A DNA stretch of 7,115 bases from CAYSNP01 sp964432485 (GCA_964432485.1 CAYSNP010000062.1:1-7115); one strand, 5' to 3'; positions 1 through 6,276 are shown, numbered from the stretch's first letter. Program-made: numbers and translations. Notes: generated by a model from the sequence alone, not told the origin.

Positions 1-1
1 A

Positions 2-145
2 GCAAAAGGCATCATAAAAGCAGAGCTCGCATTTATGACTCAGCGCTTTAGCGTAGAAGCAGAAGACACCTTCAGCGCAGAAGAATTAAAAGAATTGGTT
101 GTTAAAATTGTGAAAAAACATGAGTCGGATGTAGCAGTCTGCTGA
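2..145 (+). CDS. C-terminal fragment of an unrecognised protein (5' end outside window)
   Basis: An open frame enters from the left edge and stops at TGA 143-145, leaving 47 residues. It reads AKGIIKAELAFMTQRF and continues into an acidic and lysine-rich tail that ends in VAVC. The tail (roughly residues 24-42) looks like an amphipathic alpha helix. I do not recognise the family, and too little is left to assign one. It is the only gene on the plus strand and converges on pnp, with a hairpin at 223-253 between them. Codons and amino acid composition look like real coding sequence, and there is no competing minus-strand frame. The internal ATG at residue 12 has no ribosome site before it, so I treat the frame as the end of a longer gene and not as a small protein. 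Confidence 0.6.
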   Translation, partial: AKGIIKAELAFMTQRFSVEAEDTFSAEELKELVVKIVKKHESDVAVC

Positions 146-198
146 TTTCCGAAAGCTATTGATTTCTAAGGTAAAAAAAGCTTCATGTGATGGAGGTT

Positions 199-240
199 AT
201 GATGAAGAGTCGATTAAGTAAATATAAAAAGGCGGACTAA
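199..240 (+). other. 13-codon mini-ORF with a strong ribosome site (doubtful)
   Basis: GGAGG at 192-196 lies just before tandem ATG codons at 199 and 202, and the frame reads MMKSRLSKYKKAD before TAA 238-240. The stop codon lies in the loop of the pnp terminator hairpin, and the last codons overlap its left arm. The peptide is basic and has no recognisable family. It could be a translated micropeptide, a relic of a lost gene or chance. I see no plus-strand promoter for it, so I do not call it a gene. Confidence 0.15.
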
Positions 241-253
241 CCGCCTTTATATA
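223..253 (-). terminator. Intrinsic terminator of pnp, probably shared with the convergent gene
   Basis: The arms AAAGGCGG (228-235) and CCGCCTTT (241-248) form an 8-bp stem around a 5-base loop. After one mismatch (227/249) the stem extends through 223-226 and 250-253. Read on the minus strand, the stem is followed by TTTTTATATTT, a good U-tract, and it begins about 28 bases past the pnp stop. On the plus strand the following sequence (TTTATATAAAG) is a weaker tract, so termination in that direction is possible but less certain. Confidence 0.8.
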
Positions 254-280
254 AAGATTTACTTATTATTATCTATAAGT

Positions 281-2362
281 CTACTGCTTGCTAATAAGTC
301 TAAGGTCAATTCTGCCTTTTTCGTCTATCTTTATCACTTTAACTTTAACCCAATCTCCAATATTAACTACATCGGTAACCTTTTCCACTCTTTCCTTAGA
401 AAGTTTAGAAATATGCACCATACCTTCTCTGCCCGGAGATATTTCCACAAAAGCTCCAAAATCTAAAATGCGCTTAACTTCGCCTTCAAACTCATCGCCT
501 GCTACCGGGTCTATAACAATTGATTTAATAATGCGCTCAGCTTTTTCTATCATTTCAATATCGACTGAAGAAATAAATACCATACCGTCATCATTTATAT
601 CTATTTTAACGCCCGTTTGCTCAATAATCTTATTGATTACCTTGCCGCCTGTACCAATTACATCCTTAATCTTATCTTTTGAAATTTCAAAGCTGGTAAT
701 TTTGGGAGCATAAGGAGAAAGCTCAGGTCGAGGCTCTGCCAATGTTTTAGACATAATATCCAAAATATGCAGCCTGCCTTCATGAGCTTGAGCAAGGGCG
801 GTCTCTAATATTTTTCTGTCAATGCCCTTGATTTTTATATCCATTTGAATAGCGGTAATGCCCGCAGCAGTTCCCGCCACCTTAAAGTCCATATCTCCAA
901 AAAAGTCTTCTAAACCTTGAATGTCGCTAAGAATAGACAGCTTCCCATTCTCGTCTTTTATCAGTCCCATGGCAATACCGGCAACAGGCGCTTTAATAGG
1001 TATGCCCGCATCCATTAAAGATAGGGTTGAGCCGCAAATACTTGCTTGCGAAGTGCTGCCATTGCTGGAGACCACCTCGCTGACTGTGCGAATAGCATAA
1101 GGAAAACTTTCTTCATTGGGCAACACCGGCTCTAATGCTCTTTCTGCAAGCGCACCATGCCCTATCTCCCGCCTGCCTGTAAAACGCAAAGGCTTGGCTT
1201 CGCCAGTAGAATAAGGAGGAAAGTTGTAATGATGCATATATCTCTTAAACTCTACCTCATCCAAACTTTCTAATTTTTGCACTTCGCTTAAAGTGCCTAA
1301 GGTACAAAGGGTCATAGCTTGCGTTTGTCCTCTTGTAAATACTGCTGAGCCATGCACTCTTGGAAAGATGCCGACCTCGCACCAAATATCTCGAATGTCT
1401 TTTAGTCCCCTGCCGTCAGGGCGAACGCTTGCCGAGCTTATCCTTTGTCTTACATACTCTTTCTTTAGCGTGTAGATAGCCTCTTCTACATCTTTAGAAT
1501 TGTCAGGATAAAGTTCTGCAAAATGCGCCTTAATTTCTTCCTCTATTTGGTCTTCTCTTTCTTCTCTTTCTTGCCTGTCAAAGGTGTCATAAATATAAGC
1601 AATTTTTTCTGCAGAATACTTTTCCACCTCTGCAAAGATATTTTCATCGGGCAAAACTAATTTAATTTCCTTTTTTGGTTTGCCTACTTCTTGAGTGATT
1701 TCTTCTACCCAAGCAGTTACTTTCTTTATTTCTTCATGCCCAAACATAATAGCGCCAAGCAACTCTTCTTCCGTAACCTCATTTGCGCCCGCTTCTACCA
1801 TTAGTATTGCTTCTTTAGTGCCGCTTAAAGTTAAATGCAGCTTGCTTCTATCTCTTTCTTCGCTGTTGGGATTGATAATGTATCTGCCATCCACAAAGCC
1901 CACTACTACCGAGCCCGTAGGTCCGTTAAACGGGATATCCGAAGTGCAAAGAGCAATAGAACTGCCTATCATAGCAAATACTTCGGGAGGAATATCAGGG
2001 TCTACGCTAAGAGTGGTAGCCACAAGCGATACATCATTATACATACCTTTAGGAAAAAGCGGTCTAAGCGGTCTATCTATCAGCCTAGAAGTGAGTATTG
2101 CTTTATCGCTGGGTCGCCCTTCTCTTTTGCGGTATCCGCCGGGAATCTTGCCAATAGAGTACATTTTTTCTTCAAAGTCAACGCCTAGAGGGAAGTAATC
2201 CACTCCCTCACGAGGGCTTTTTGCCATTGTTACATTGACCATAACTACAGTATCCCCGCATCTTACAATGCAATGTCCGCTGGCTTGCCAGGCATAGCCT
2301 CCTAATTCTGCGCTCATGCGCCGTCCGCCAATTACTGTCTCGAAAGTTCTACTTTCCTTCAT
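281..2362 (-). CDS. pnp: Polynucleotide phosphorylase (PNPase)
   Basis: This is the phosphorolytic 3'-5' exoribonuclease that degrades RNA to nucleoside diphosphates, acts as a trimer in the cytoplasm, and joins RNA degradosomes in many bacteria. From the chosen start it has 693 residues and the full architecture. The first RNase PH-like domain (about 8-145) carries GRPSD and RLIDRPLRPLFP. An all-alpha linker (about 230-310) is highly charged. The second RNase PH domain (about 314-545) carries GSTSQAS. Two aspartates (486 and 492, in LEDFFGDMDFKVAGT) align with the catalytic Asp486 and Asp492 of the E. coli enzyme. A KH domain has GTGG at 570-573, and a C-terminal S1 domain covers about 624-692. 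I start at the second of two tandem ATGs because AGGAGG at 2368-2373 is 5 bases away, against 2 bases for ATG 2365. A GTG at 2380 is in frame but lies upstream of the ribosome site, inside a hairpin. The gene ends just after the S1 domain, so no degradosome-type tail is present. Confidence 0.98.
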   Translation of the reverse strand: MKESRTFETVIGGRRMSAELGGYAWQASGHCIVRCGDTVVMVNVTMAKSPREGVDYFPLGVDFEEKMYSIGKIPGGYRKREGRPSDKAILTSRLIDRPLRPLFPKGMYNDVSLVATTLSVDPDIPPEVFAMIGSSIALCTSDIPFNGPTGSVVVGFVDGRYIINPNSEERDRSKLHLTLSGTKEAILMVEAGANEVTEEELLGAIMFGHEEIKKVTAWVEEITQEVGKPKKEIKLVLPDENIFAEVEKYSAEKIAYIYDTFDRQEREEREDQIEEEIKAHFAELYPDNSKDVEEAIYTLKKEYVRQRISSASVRPDGRGLKDIRDIWCEVGIFPRVHGSAVFTRGQTQAMTLCTLGTLSEVQKLESLDEVEFKRYMHHYNFPPYSTGEAKPLRFTGRREIGHGALAERALEPVLPNEESFPYAIRTVSEVVSSNGSTSQASICGSTLSLMDAGIPIKAPVAGIAMGLIKDENGKLSILSDIQGLEDFFGDMDFKVAGTAAGITAIQMDIKIKGIDRKILETALAQAHEGRLHILDIMSKTLAEPRPELSPYAPKITSFEISKDKIKDVIGTGGKVINKIIEQTGVKIDINDDGMVFISSVDIEMIEKAERIIKSIVIDPVAGDEFEGEVKRILDFGAFVEISPGREGMVHISKLSKERVEKVTDVVNIGDWVKVKVIKIDEKGRIDLRLISKQ

Positions 2363-2367
2363 CATTA

Positions 2368-2392
2368 CCTCCTGCCGCACTCATGTGCTGGC
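2368..2392 (-). promoter_or_regulatory. pnp ribosome site with an abutting GC-rich hairpin
   Basis: On the minus strand, GCC-A-GCAC, a four-base ATGA loop and GTGC-GGC form a 7-bp stem with one bulged A (2374-2392). The 3' arm ends on the base before the AGGAGG ribosome site (2368-2373). The stem leaves the Shine-Dalgarno bases free but sits next to where the ribosome lands. This arrangement could tune pnp translation or mRNA decay. PNPase is known to control its own mRNA through 5'-leader structure in E. coli. A similar role here is inference. Confidence 0.5.
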
Positions 2393-2461
2393 TATTTTTA
2401 TTTTTAATTAAACAAATAACTAATCTAATTTATGGTCTTTTGGAAGCATATTTATACTGCC

Positions 2462-2500
2462 AAAAAAAGGGGCTGACCAAAGAACAAATGGCACAGCCCC
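2462..2500 (-). terminator. Intrinsic terminator between rpsO and pnp
   Basis: On the minus strand, GGGGCTG-T-GCC (2500-2490) pairs with GGT-CAGCCCC (2478-2469). This gives a 10-bp, mostly GC stem with one bulged T and one G-T pair around an 11-base loop. Seven T residues (2468-2462) follow directly, and five A residues (2505-2501) precede it. It lies 47 bases past the rpsO stop codon. It should end most rpsO transcripts, with some read-through possible into pnp about 100 bases on. Confidence 0.88.
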
Positions 2501-2547
2501 AAAAAGTTCATTTTTTCTGTAAACTGGATTTTGCATGCATATAGCAG

Positions 2548-2826
2548 CTATCTTCTCAATCCAAGCTCACTAATCAAAGCTCTGTAACGCTCAATATCCT
2601 TTTCTTTAAGGTAAGCAAGCAAACTTCTTCTATGACCTACCATCTTTAAGAGTCCACGCCTGCTGTGATGGTCTTTCTTGTGATACTCTAAATGCTGAGT
2701 TAAATGCTTAATCCTGTCTGTAAGGAGAGCTATTTGCACCTCAGGACTGCCTGTGTCCCCTTCTTTACGAGCAAACTTTTTAATAGTTTCGTTCTTTTGC
2801 TCTTTTGACTTTTGATTATTATCCAT
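2548..2826 (-). CDS. rpsO: 30S ribosomal protein S15
   Basis: S15 is a primary binder of the central domain of 16S rRNA and helps organise the platform of the small subunit. The protein has 92 residues against the usual 88-89. The extra length is in a Lys/Glu/Asn-rich N-terminus (MDNNQKSKEQKNE). The hallmark motifs are GDTGSPEVQIALLT (from residue 23), the rRNA-contacting HKKDHHSRRGLL (49-60), and a C-terminal helix ending in ELGLRR. The start is firm: AGGAGGAGGT is followed by four A residues and then ATG. rpsO has its own promoter at 2916-2944 and a structured leader. The strong terminator downstream partly separates it from pnp, although the rpsO-pnp order itself is conserved in many bacteria. 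Confidence 0.98.
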   Translation of the reverse strand: MDNNQKSKEQKNETIKKFARKEGDTGSPEVQIALLTDRIKHLTQHLEYHKKDHHSRRGLLKMVGHRRSLLAYLKEKDIERYRALISELGLRR

Positions 2827-2853
2827 TTTTACCTCCTCCTAATGAATAATTTA

Positions 2854-2909
2854 ATACGCCTTAAACAAAGTGCGGATGTCAGGATTATCTCAAACTTTGT
2901 AAAAGGTAT
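2854..2909 (-). promoter_or_regulatory. Structured 5' leader of rpsO, candidate S15 autoregulatory element
   Basis: The predicted transcript begins near 2909. Its 5' arm ATA-CCTT-TT-ACAAAGT (2909-2894) can pair with ACTTTGT-TT-AAGG-CG-TAT (2871-2854). This makes helices of 7, 4 and 3 bp separated by a symmetric TT/TT internal loop and a 2-base bulge. The apical loop has 22 bases (2872-2893). About 27 bases of AT-rich sequence follow before the ribosome site of rpsO begins. S15 is known to repress its own mRNA through leader structures in several bacterial groups. Whether this RNA binds S15 is inference, and I cannot match it to a described S15 leader class by eye. Confidence 0.5.
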
Positions 2910-2915
2910 GCTAAT

Positions 2916-2944
2916 AATATAACATAATTATTTTTTTATGTAAA
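2916..2944 (-). promoter_or_regulatory. SigA-type promoter of rpsO
   Basis: The -35 box TTTACA (2944-2939) and -10 box TATATT (2921-2916) are separated by exactly 17 bases of very AT-rich spacer. Each box matches the consensus at five of six positions. The start of transcription would fall near 2909, giving a leader of about 83 bases before the rpsO ATG. The promoter lies between the mrr stop codon and rpsO, so rpsO is not dependent on the pgi operon. Confidence 0.8.
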
Positions 2945-2979
2945 CTATATTTTAAGCGTTAGCAAAAGGAGGCAAGAAG

Positions 2980-3888
2980 CTAATCTAACTTAGGGAAGAA
3001 TTTCTGGTCAATTACAGGCTGGCCATTTTTTTCTTTTACGCCAAATCGGTACTCTATCATCAATTCTGCCAATCTGTTACCGTCTATAAGCACAATATCT
3101 TTTGCGCCTTCCACCTCTTGAATGGCTAAATGGTGAAAACGTGCATTGGTCATAACAATGGCTTTTTTCGCCTTTTTATATTGAATAGCTCCATAGAATT
3201 GGCGTATTTCCGTTGCCGAAGTCATTTTATTTAATGCTTTTCTGCACTTGCTTTGAATATAAATAATTTCTTTTTCAAAGCCTAACTCGTCTACAATACG
3301 CACAATACCGTCTATCCCGCCGTCATCTGTGCCGCCAAGTACAATGCCGAAGCTGGGGTCTACTTTAAAGATTTTGCAAACAAGATTAACGCAAGCCTCC
3401 TCAAAAAACTCCGAAGAACTAACAGCAAAATATCTGTTAATAGTGTCCTTTAATTCTTTAAGATATCTTTCTTTAAGTTTCTCCGTTTCGTTTATCAGCT
3501 CATCGTATAACCTATATGCATCATTAGTTATTTCCTTAAAGGATACCTTATAATCTTTAGTGCTTCGTTTATGTGTTTTTTGCCGCACTTGTTGGGCATT
3601 CTTTTCAGGTTTAGTTTGGACTTTCGGTATAGTATACAAGTTCTCTTTTACGGTAATTACTTCATTGTTTTCAAAGTCATTAATTACCGTACCGATTATG
3701 CTCTTATAAGCTGTGAACTTAGAGTCCGGCGCGCGATTCTTCATATCCTCACTGCTAAGCCCTAATGTTTTACAGCTTTCTATAAGCAGATTTTGTCTTG
3801 TTATCTTCTTGCCAAGCAAAATAGAATGAATAGCCGCCTCTATATCCTCTTTTTTTGGCATAAGAAATTCTCTTTTTTTATTTTCCAT
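2980..3888 (-). CDS. mrr: Mrr-family restriction endonuclease (probable type IV)
   Basis: Mrr proteins are PD-(D/E)XK-fold nucleases that, in the studied cases, cut DNA carrying foreign methylation. The protein has 302 residues, close to the 304 of E. coli Mrr. The N-terminal part (about 10-88) resembles the Mrr winged-helix recognition domain. A lysine-rich helical linker follows (about 90-155). The catalytic domain (about 158-290) has FFEEACVNLVCKIF, the signature GGTDDGGIDG (185-194, with D193 as likely metal ligand), IYIQSK (209-214, with Q212 and K214 forming the QxK variant of the active site) and IVLIDGNRLAELMIEYRFGV, typical of Mrr. The start ATG has GGAG four bases upstream; the in-frame ATG at residue 10 has no ribosome site. 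The gene starts 26 bases after the pgi stop with no promoter visible between, so it is probably co-transcribed. No methyltransferase or specificity subunit is in view. The nuclease fold is secure and the exact target is unknown. Confidence 0.9.
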   Translation of the reverse strand: MENKKREFLMPKKEDIEAAIHSILLGKKITRQNLLIESCKTLGLSSEDMKNRAPDSKFTAYKSIIGTVINDFENNEVITVKENLYTIPKVQTKPEKNAQQVRQKTHKRSTKDYKVSFKEITNDAYRLYDELINETEKLKERYLKELKDTINRYFAVSSSEFFEEACVNLVCKIFKVDPSFGIVLGGTDDGGIDGIVRIVDELGFEKEIIYIQSKCRKALNKMTSATEIRQFYGAIQYKKAKKAIVMTNARFHHLAIQEVEGAKDIVLIDGNRLAELMIEYRFGVKEKNGQPVIDQKFFPKLD

Positions 3889-3914
3889 ATTTCTCCATAA
3901 TTGTATTTATAATA

Positions 3915-5318
3915 CTATATTATATATTGTTCTTTTTTTGCAGCAGCTTGCGCCAGCGCCCTTGCTTTTTCTTGATAGCCGGGCCTTCCCAGCAGCGCAT
4001 AAGCGGCATTCTTGCCTTCCTCCACGCCGGGTTGATTAAAAGCATCTATATTGAGCAATGCACCCATATAGGCTGTTTCTAACATAAAAAACATTAATAA
4101 TTGCCCCAGTGTGTGCGCATTAACCATAGGCAATATAATCTTACGATTTAATTTACCGCTTTTTGTAAGCGCATACTCGGTAGCATGCAGTTCTGCCTTA
4201 ATTAGCTCATTTAGCGTATGTCCGCACAAGAAATTGACAGACGGAACATCTTGCAGTCCGGCACTTATCACCACTTCTTTGCGATAATTCTCTACCTCTA
4301 TAAATGTTATCACCTTATCATAAGGCCCTTCTGCGTAAAGCTGAACTTGGCTATGCTGGTCGGTTACCCCCAGCGCGCCTACAGGCGTTTGCCCCACATT
4401 GACCACCTCGCCCTTATTGTTGTGCGCTTTGCCTAAGCTCTCTCCCCAAAGTTGGCAATACCAATCCCCCATAAGACGCAAGCTATCGGCATAGGGCATA
4501 ACTACACTAATATTTTTGCCATTTTTAATAGAAAGATAAGAAAGAGCGGCATTTACAAGAGCAGGATTGCGCTCATTTGCTTTTTTGCATTTTTTATCCA
4601 TATAAATAGCACCTGCAAGCAAACCTTTTATATCAATCCTAAGCACAGCGGCAGGAAGCAACCCCACAGGAGAAAGCTGACTAAATCTGCCGCCCACTCC
4701 GTCGGGAATATAAAATGCCTTAAACCCTTCCTTCTCGGCAATTTTAATCAAACTGCCTGAAGTTTTGCTGGTAGTGACAATAATATGCTCCTTAGCTTTT
4801 TCGCCTAACTCTCGTTTTAGAATGTCGATAATAATAAGGTATTGACTCATAGTTTCTGAGGTTGAGCCCGACTTGGAAATTACATTGAACATAGTCTTGT
4901 TAATATCAATTACATCAAATAGCGATGCCATACGCTCCGGGTCTATATTTTCCTCAACATAGAATTTGGGTGCCCTTCTCTTAGCTTTTGGTAGCTCATT
5001 ATGCCGAAAATGGCACAAAGCCTGAAAAGCCGCTAAAGGTCCTAGCGCGCTGCCGCCAATCCCTAATACAACAAAATAATCAAACTTTTGTCGTGCCTCT
5101 TTTGCCGCTGCAAGCAAGCTAGCTACCACTTCATCTTTGGGGGATATAATATTCATCCACCCTTGCATACCTTGTCCCCGCTTTGCCTCTACTTGAGCGT
5201 GTGCTTGCTTAGCTTCTTTGAGGGCGTTGCTTATTTGCTCTTTGCTAAAACCTTGCTTGCCTAGCAAATCTGCTGTCATATTGTTATAATCTAACCTTAT
5301 AGGCTGCGCCTTAGCCAT
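3915..5318 (-). CDS. pgi: Glucose-6-phosphate isomerase
   Basis: The enzyme interconverts glucose 6-phosphate and fructose 6-phosphate in the cytoplasm, at the entry to glycolysis and the branch to gluconeogenesis and cell-wall sugars. At 467 residues it is slightly longer than the roughly 450 of Bacillus-type enzymes. The first SIS domain holds VVLGIGGSALGP (84-94) and VISKSGSTSET (146-156), which bind the sugar phosphate. The second has the PGI signature DSLRLMGDWYCQLWGESLGK (278-297), where E293 is the likely catalytic base. H322 in DQHSQVQL and K436 in FNQPGVEEGK complete the conserved active-site set. The ATG immediately follows the TAA stop of the upstream gene, and its ribosome site GGAGG is made of that gene's last codons, so translation is probably coupled. 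The promoter at 6143-6171 should drive it. All key residues are intact. Confidence 0.97.
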   Translation of the reverse strand: MAKAQPIRLDYNNMTADLLGKQGFSKEQISNALKEAKQAHAQVEAKRGQGMQGWMNIISPKDEVVASLLAAAKEARQKFDYFVVLGIGGSALGPLAAFQALCHFRHNELPKAKRRAPKFYVEENIDPERMASLFDVIDINKTMFNVISKSGSTSETMSQYLIIIDILKRELGEKAKEHIIVTTSKTSGSLIKIAEKEGFKAFYIPDGVGGRFSQLSPVGLLPAAVLRIDIKGLLAGAIYMDKKCKKANERNPALVNAALSYLSIKNGKNISVVMPYADSLRLMGDWYCQLWGESLGKAHNNKGEVVNVGQTPVGALGVTDQHSQVQLYAEGPYDKVITFIEVENYRKEVVISAGLQDVPSVNFLCGHTLNELIKAELHATEYALTKSGKLNRKIILPMVNAHTLGQLLMFFMLETAYMGALLNIDAFNQPGVEEGKNAAYALLGRPGYQEKARALAQAAAKKEQYII

Positions 5319-6125
5319 TTAATTCCCTCCGTTTTTTGCTTTTTCTAAGCAATCATTTAAGTGGTCATAGCACTCTTTTATTTCGCTGTATTCTTGAAAA
5401 TTGTTAGCGTAAACTTCTAGCATTGCAGGGCCGTTATAGCCCGTGTCCAAAATGCGCTTAAACAATTCTACAAAATCCACAATGCCTCTGCCCGGCAAGC
5501 AAAGAGTGCCGCTTTCGTTGTAATCGCATAGGTGAACATTGGCAAGGTCGTCCCCTATTGCATCCAAATATTCAAAATAGCTGATTTTGCTTTGCATAGC
5601 TTGCTTAATATCCAAACAAGCCTTGACCTTTACATATTTTCGCAACTGTGTAAAAAACTCCGGATAATTAAAAAAAGCCCAATGCACATTTTCATAAGTG
5701 AGCCTGCAACCGCCGCCGTATTCGCATAACATTGCATCTATTTCCGCAAGCCTTTTGCCAAATTTTGCAAAATCAATATTATAAGGGATTCTTTTGATTC
5801 TGCCAGGACCGTGGAATGTATAATACTGTGCTCCAAGCACTTTAGCGCCATACGCCGCTTGCTTAAAAAAGAACTCGCAATCCTGCCTTGTCTTTGCCAC
5901 AGGGTTAAAAAGTTCGGGTTCAAATTGTTGATTAAGGGTATGAATTGAGTATATTTTTACGCTTTTAGGCACTTTTGCAAGTGCCTCTACATATTCGGGC
6001 TTATATTCGCTAAATGTGGATAAAAATACTTCGCAAACCTCTGCGCCTATCGTCTCTATTACAGGTATTGCACCCTCAGTAGTTTCCTTGGTAAAAAAAG
6101 ATGCTGTGGATATCCCTATTTGCAT
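5319..6125 (-). CDS. TIM-barrel sugar-phosphate isomerase/epimerase-like protein
   Basis: This 268-residue protein belongs to the xylose isomerase-like / AP endonuclease 2 TIM-barrel superfamily (COG1082 type). Members include IolE, IolI and keto-sugar epimerases, mostly metal-dependent. Conserved acidic and histidine residues lie at the ends of beta strands: E32, H62 (SIHTL), H105 (TFHGPG), E145 (TYENVHW), D172 (CLDIKQ), H198 (NVHLCDY) and E237 (AMLEVY). E145, D172, H198 and E237 are the likely metal ligands. The stretch after D172 reads DIKQ, where many relatives have a histidine three residues on, so the metal site may differ slightly. It is first in the unit with pgi, which suggests sugar or sugar-phosphate metabolism, but the substrate cannot be read from the sequence. 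AAGGAG four bases before the ATG fixes the start. A DNA-repair role (endonuclease IV) is less likely given its length and missing metal-site histidines. Confidence 0.85.
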   Translation of the reverse strand: MQIGISTASFFTKETTEGAIPVIETIGAEVCEVFLSTFSEYKPEYVEALAKVPKSVKIYSIHTLNQQFEPELFNPVAKTRQDCEFFFKQAAYGAKVLGAQYYTFHGPGRIKRIPYNIDFAKFGKRLAEIDAMLCEYGGGCRLTYENVHWAFFNYPEFFTQLRKYVKVKACLDIKQAMQSKISYFEYLDAIGDDLANVHLCDYNESGTLCLPGRGIVDFVELFKRILDTGYNGPAMLEVYANNFQEYSEIKECYDHLNDCLEKAKNGGN

Positions 6126-6142
6126 AAATCTCCTTATTTAAG

Positions 6143-6171
6143 ATTATACAATTTTTTCACCAAAATGTCTA
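6143..6171 (-). promoter_or_regulatory. Near-consensus SigA-type promoter of the TIM-barrel-pgi-mrr unit
   Basis: TAGACA (6171-6166) and a perfect TATAAT (6148-6143) are spaced by 17 bases. Transcription would start near 6137-6135, which puts only about 10-12 bases ahead of the ATG at 6125. The leader is then little more than the AAGGAG ribosome site, leaving no room for a riboswitch. Any control of this unit should therefore act on the DNA upstream and not in the leader. Confidence 0.82.
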
Positions 6172-6185
6172 GCAATTAAATCTTT

Positions 6186-6227
6186 TGTTAGACTTACACT
6201 AACACAGCTTCACTTAATACAAGAAGC
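6186..6227 (-). repeat. Two adjacent small inverted repeats upstream of the pgi-operon promoter
   Basis: TGTTAG (6186-6191) and CTAACA (6199-6204) form a 6-bp inverted repeat with a 7-base centre. GCTTC (6207-6211) and GAAGC (6223-6227) form a second of 5 bp with an 11-base centre. They lie between the lipoprotein stop and the -35 box, the nearer one about 15 bases upstream of it. Neither is followed on the minus strand by a T-run, so they are poor terminators. They could be an operator or chance. Confidence 0.3.
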
Positions 6228-6276
6228 AAAGACAAATTTTTCGTTTTTTTGTTTGATAGTACAATACATAGTCTGA

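Noticed and set aside
1540..1595. Pyrimidine-rich run (TTCTTC/TCTTTC repeats) as a possible simple repeat or regulatory tract
   Set aside because: It encodes the charged helix DRQEREEREDQIEEEIK in the alpha-helical linker of PNPase, which explains the composition.
1695..2198. Long plus-strand open frames opposite pnp (also 288-713 and 1835-2188)
   Set aside because: They are antisense to a highly conserved enzyme, have no ribosome sites, and their composition (Ser/Ile-rich or Arg/Lys-rich) is that of reversed codons.
2363..2380. Extending pnp to the GTG at 2380 (six extra residues) or to the first ATG at 2365
   Set aside because: The GTG lies upstream of the AGGAGG and inside a hairpin. ATG 2365 is only two bases from the ribosome site. 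ATG 2362, at five bases, fits best, although 2365 cannot be fully excluded.
2398..2450. A pnp promoter (TTCCAA / TAGTTA, 17-base spacing)
   Set aside because: The -10 match is poor, and other hexamer pairs in this AT-rich stretch are no better. I could not support a call.
5738..5923. Minus-strand 61-codon frame inside the TIM-barrel gene
   Set aside because: It is an out-of-frame shadow on the same strand, with no ribosome site and no recognisable motifs.
6186..6227. Inverted repeats as an intrinsic terminator for the lipoprotein gene
   Set aside because: The stems are short (5-6 bp) and AT-containing, and no T-run follows either on the minus strand.
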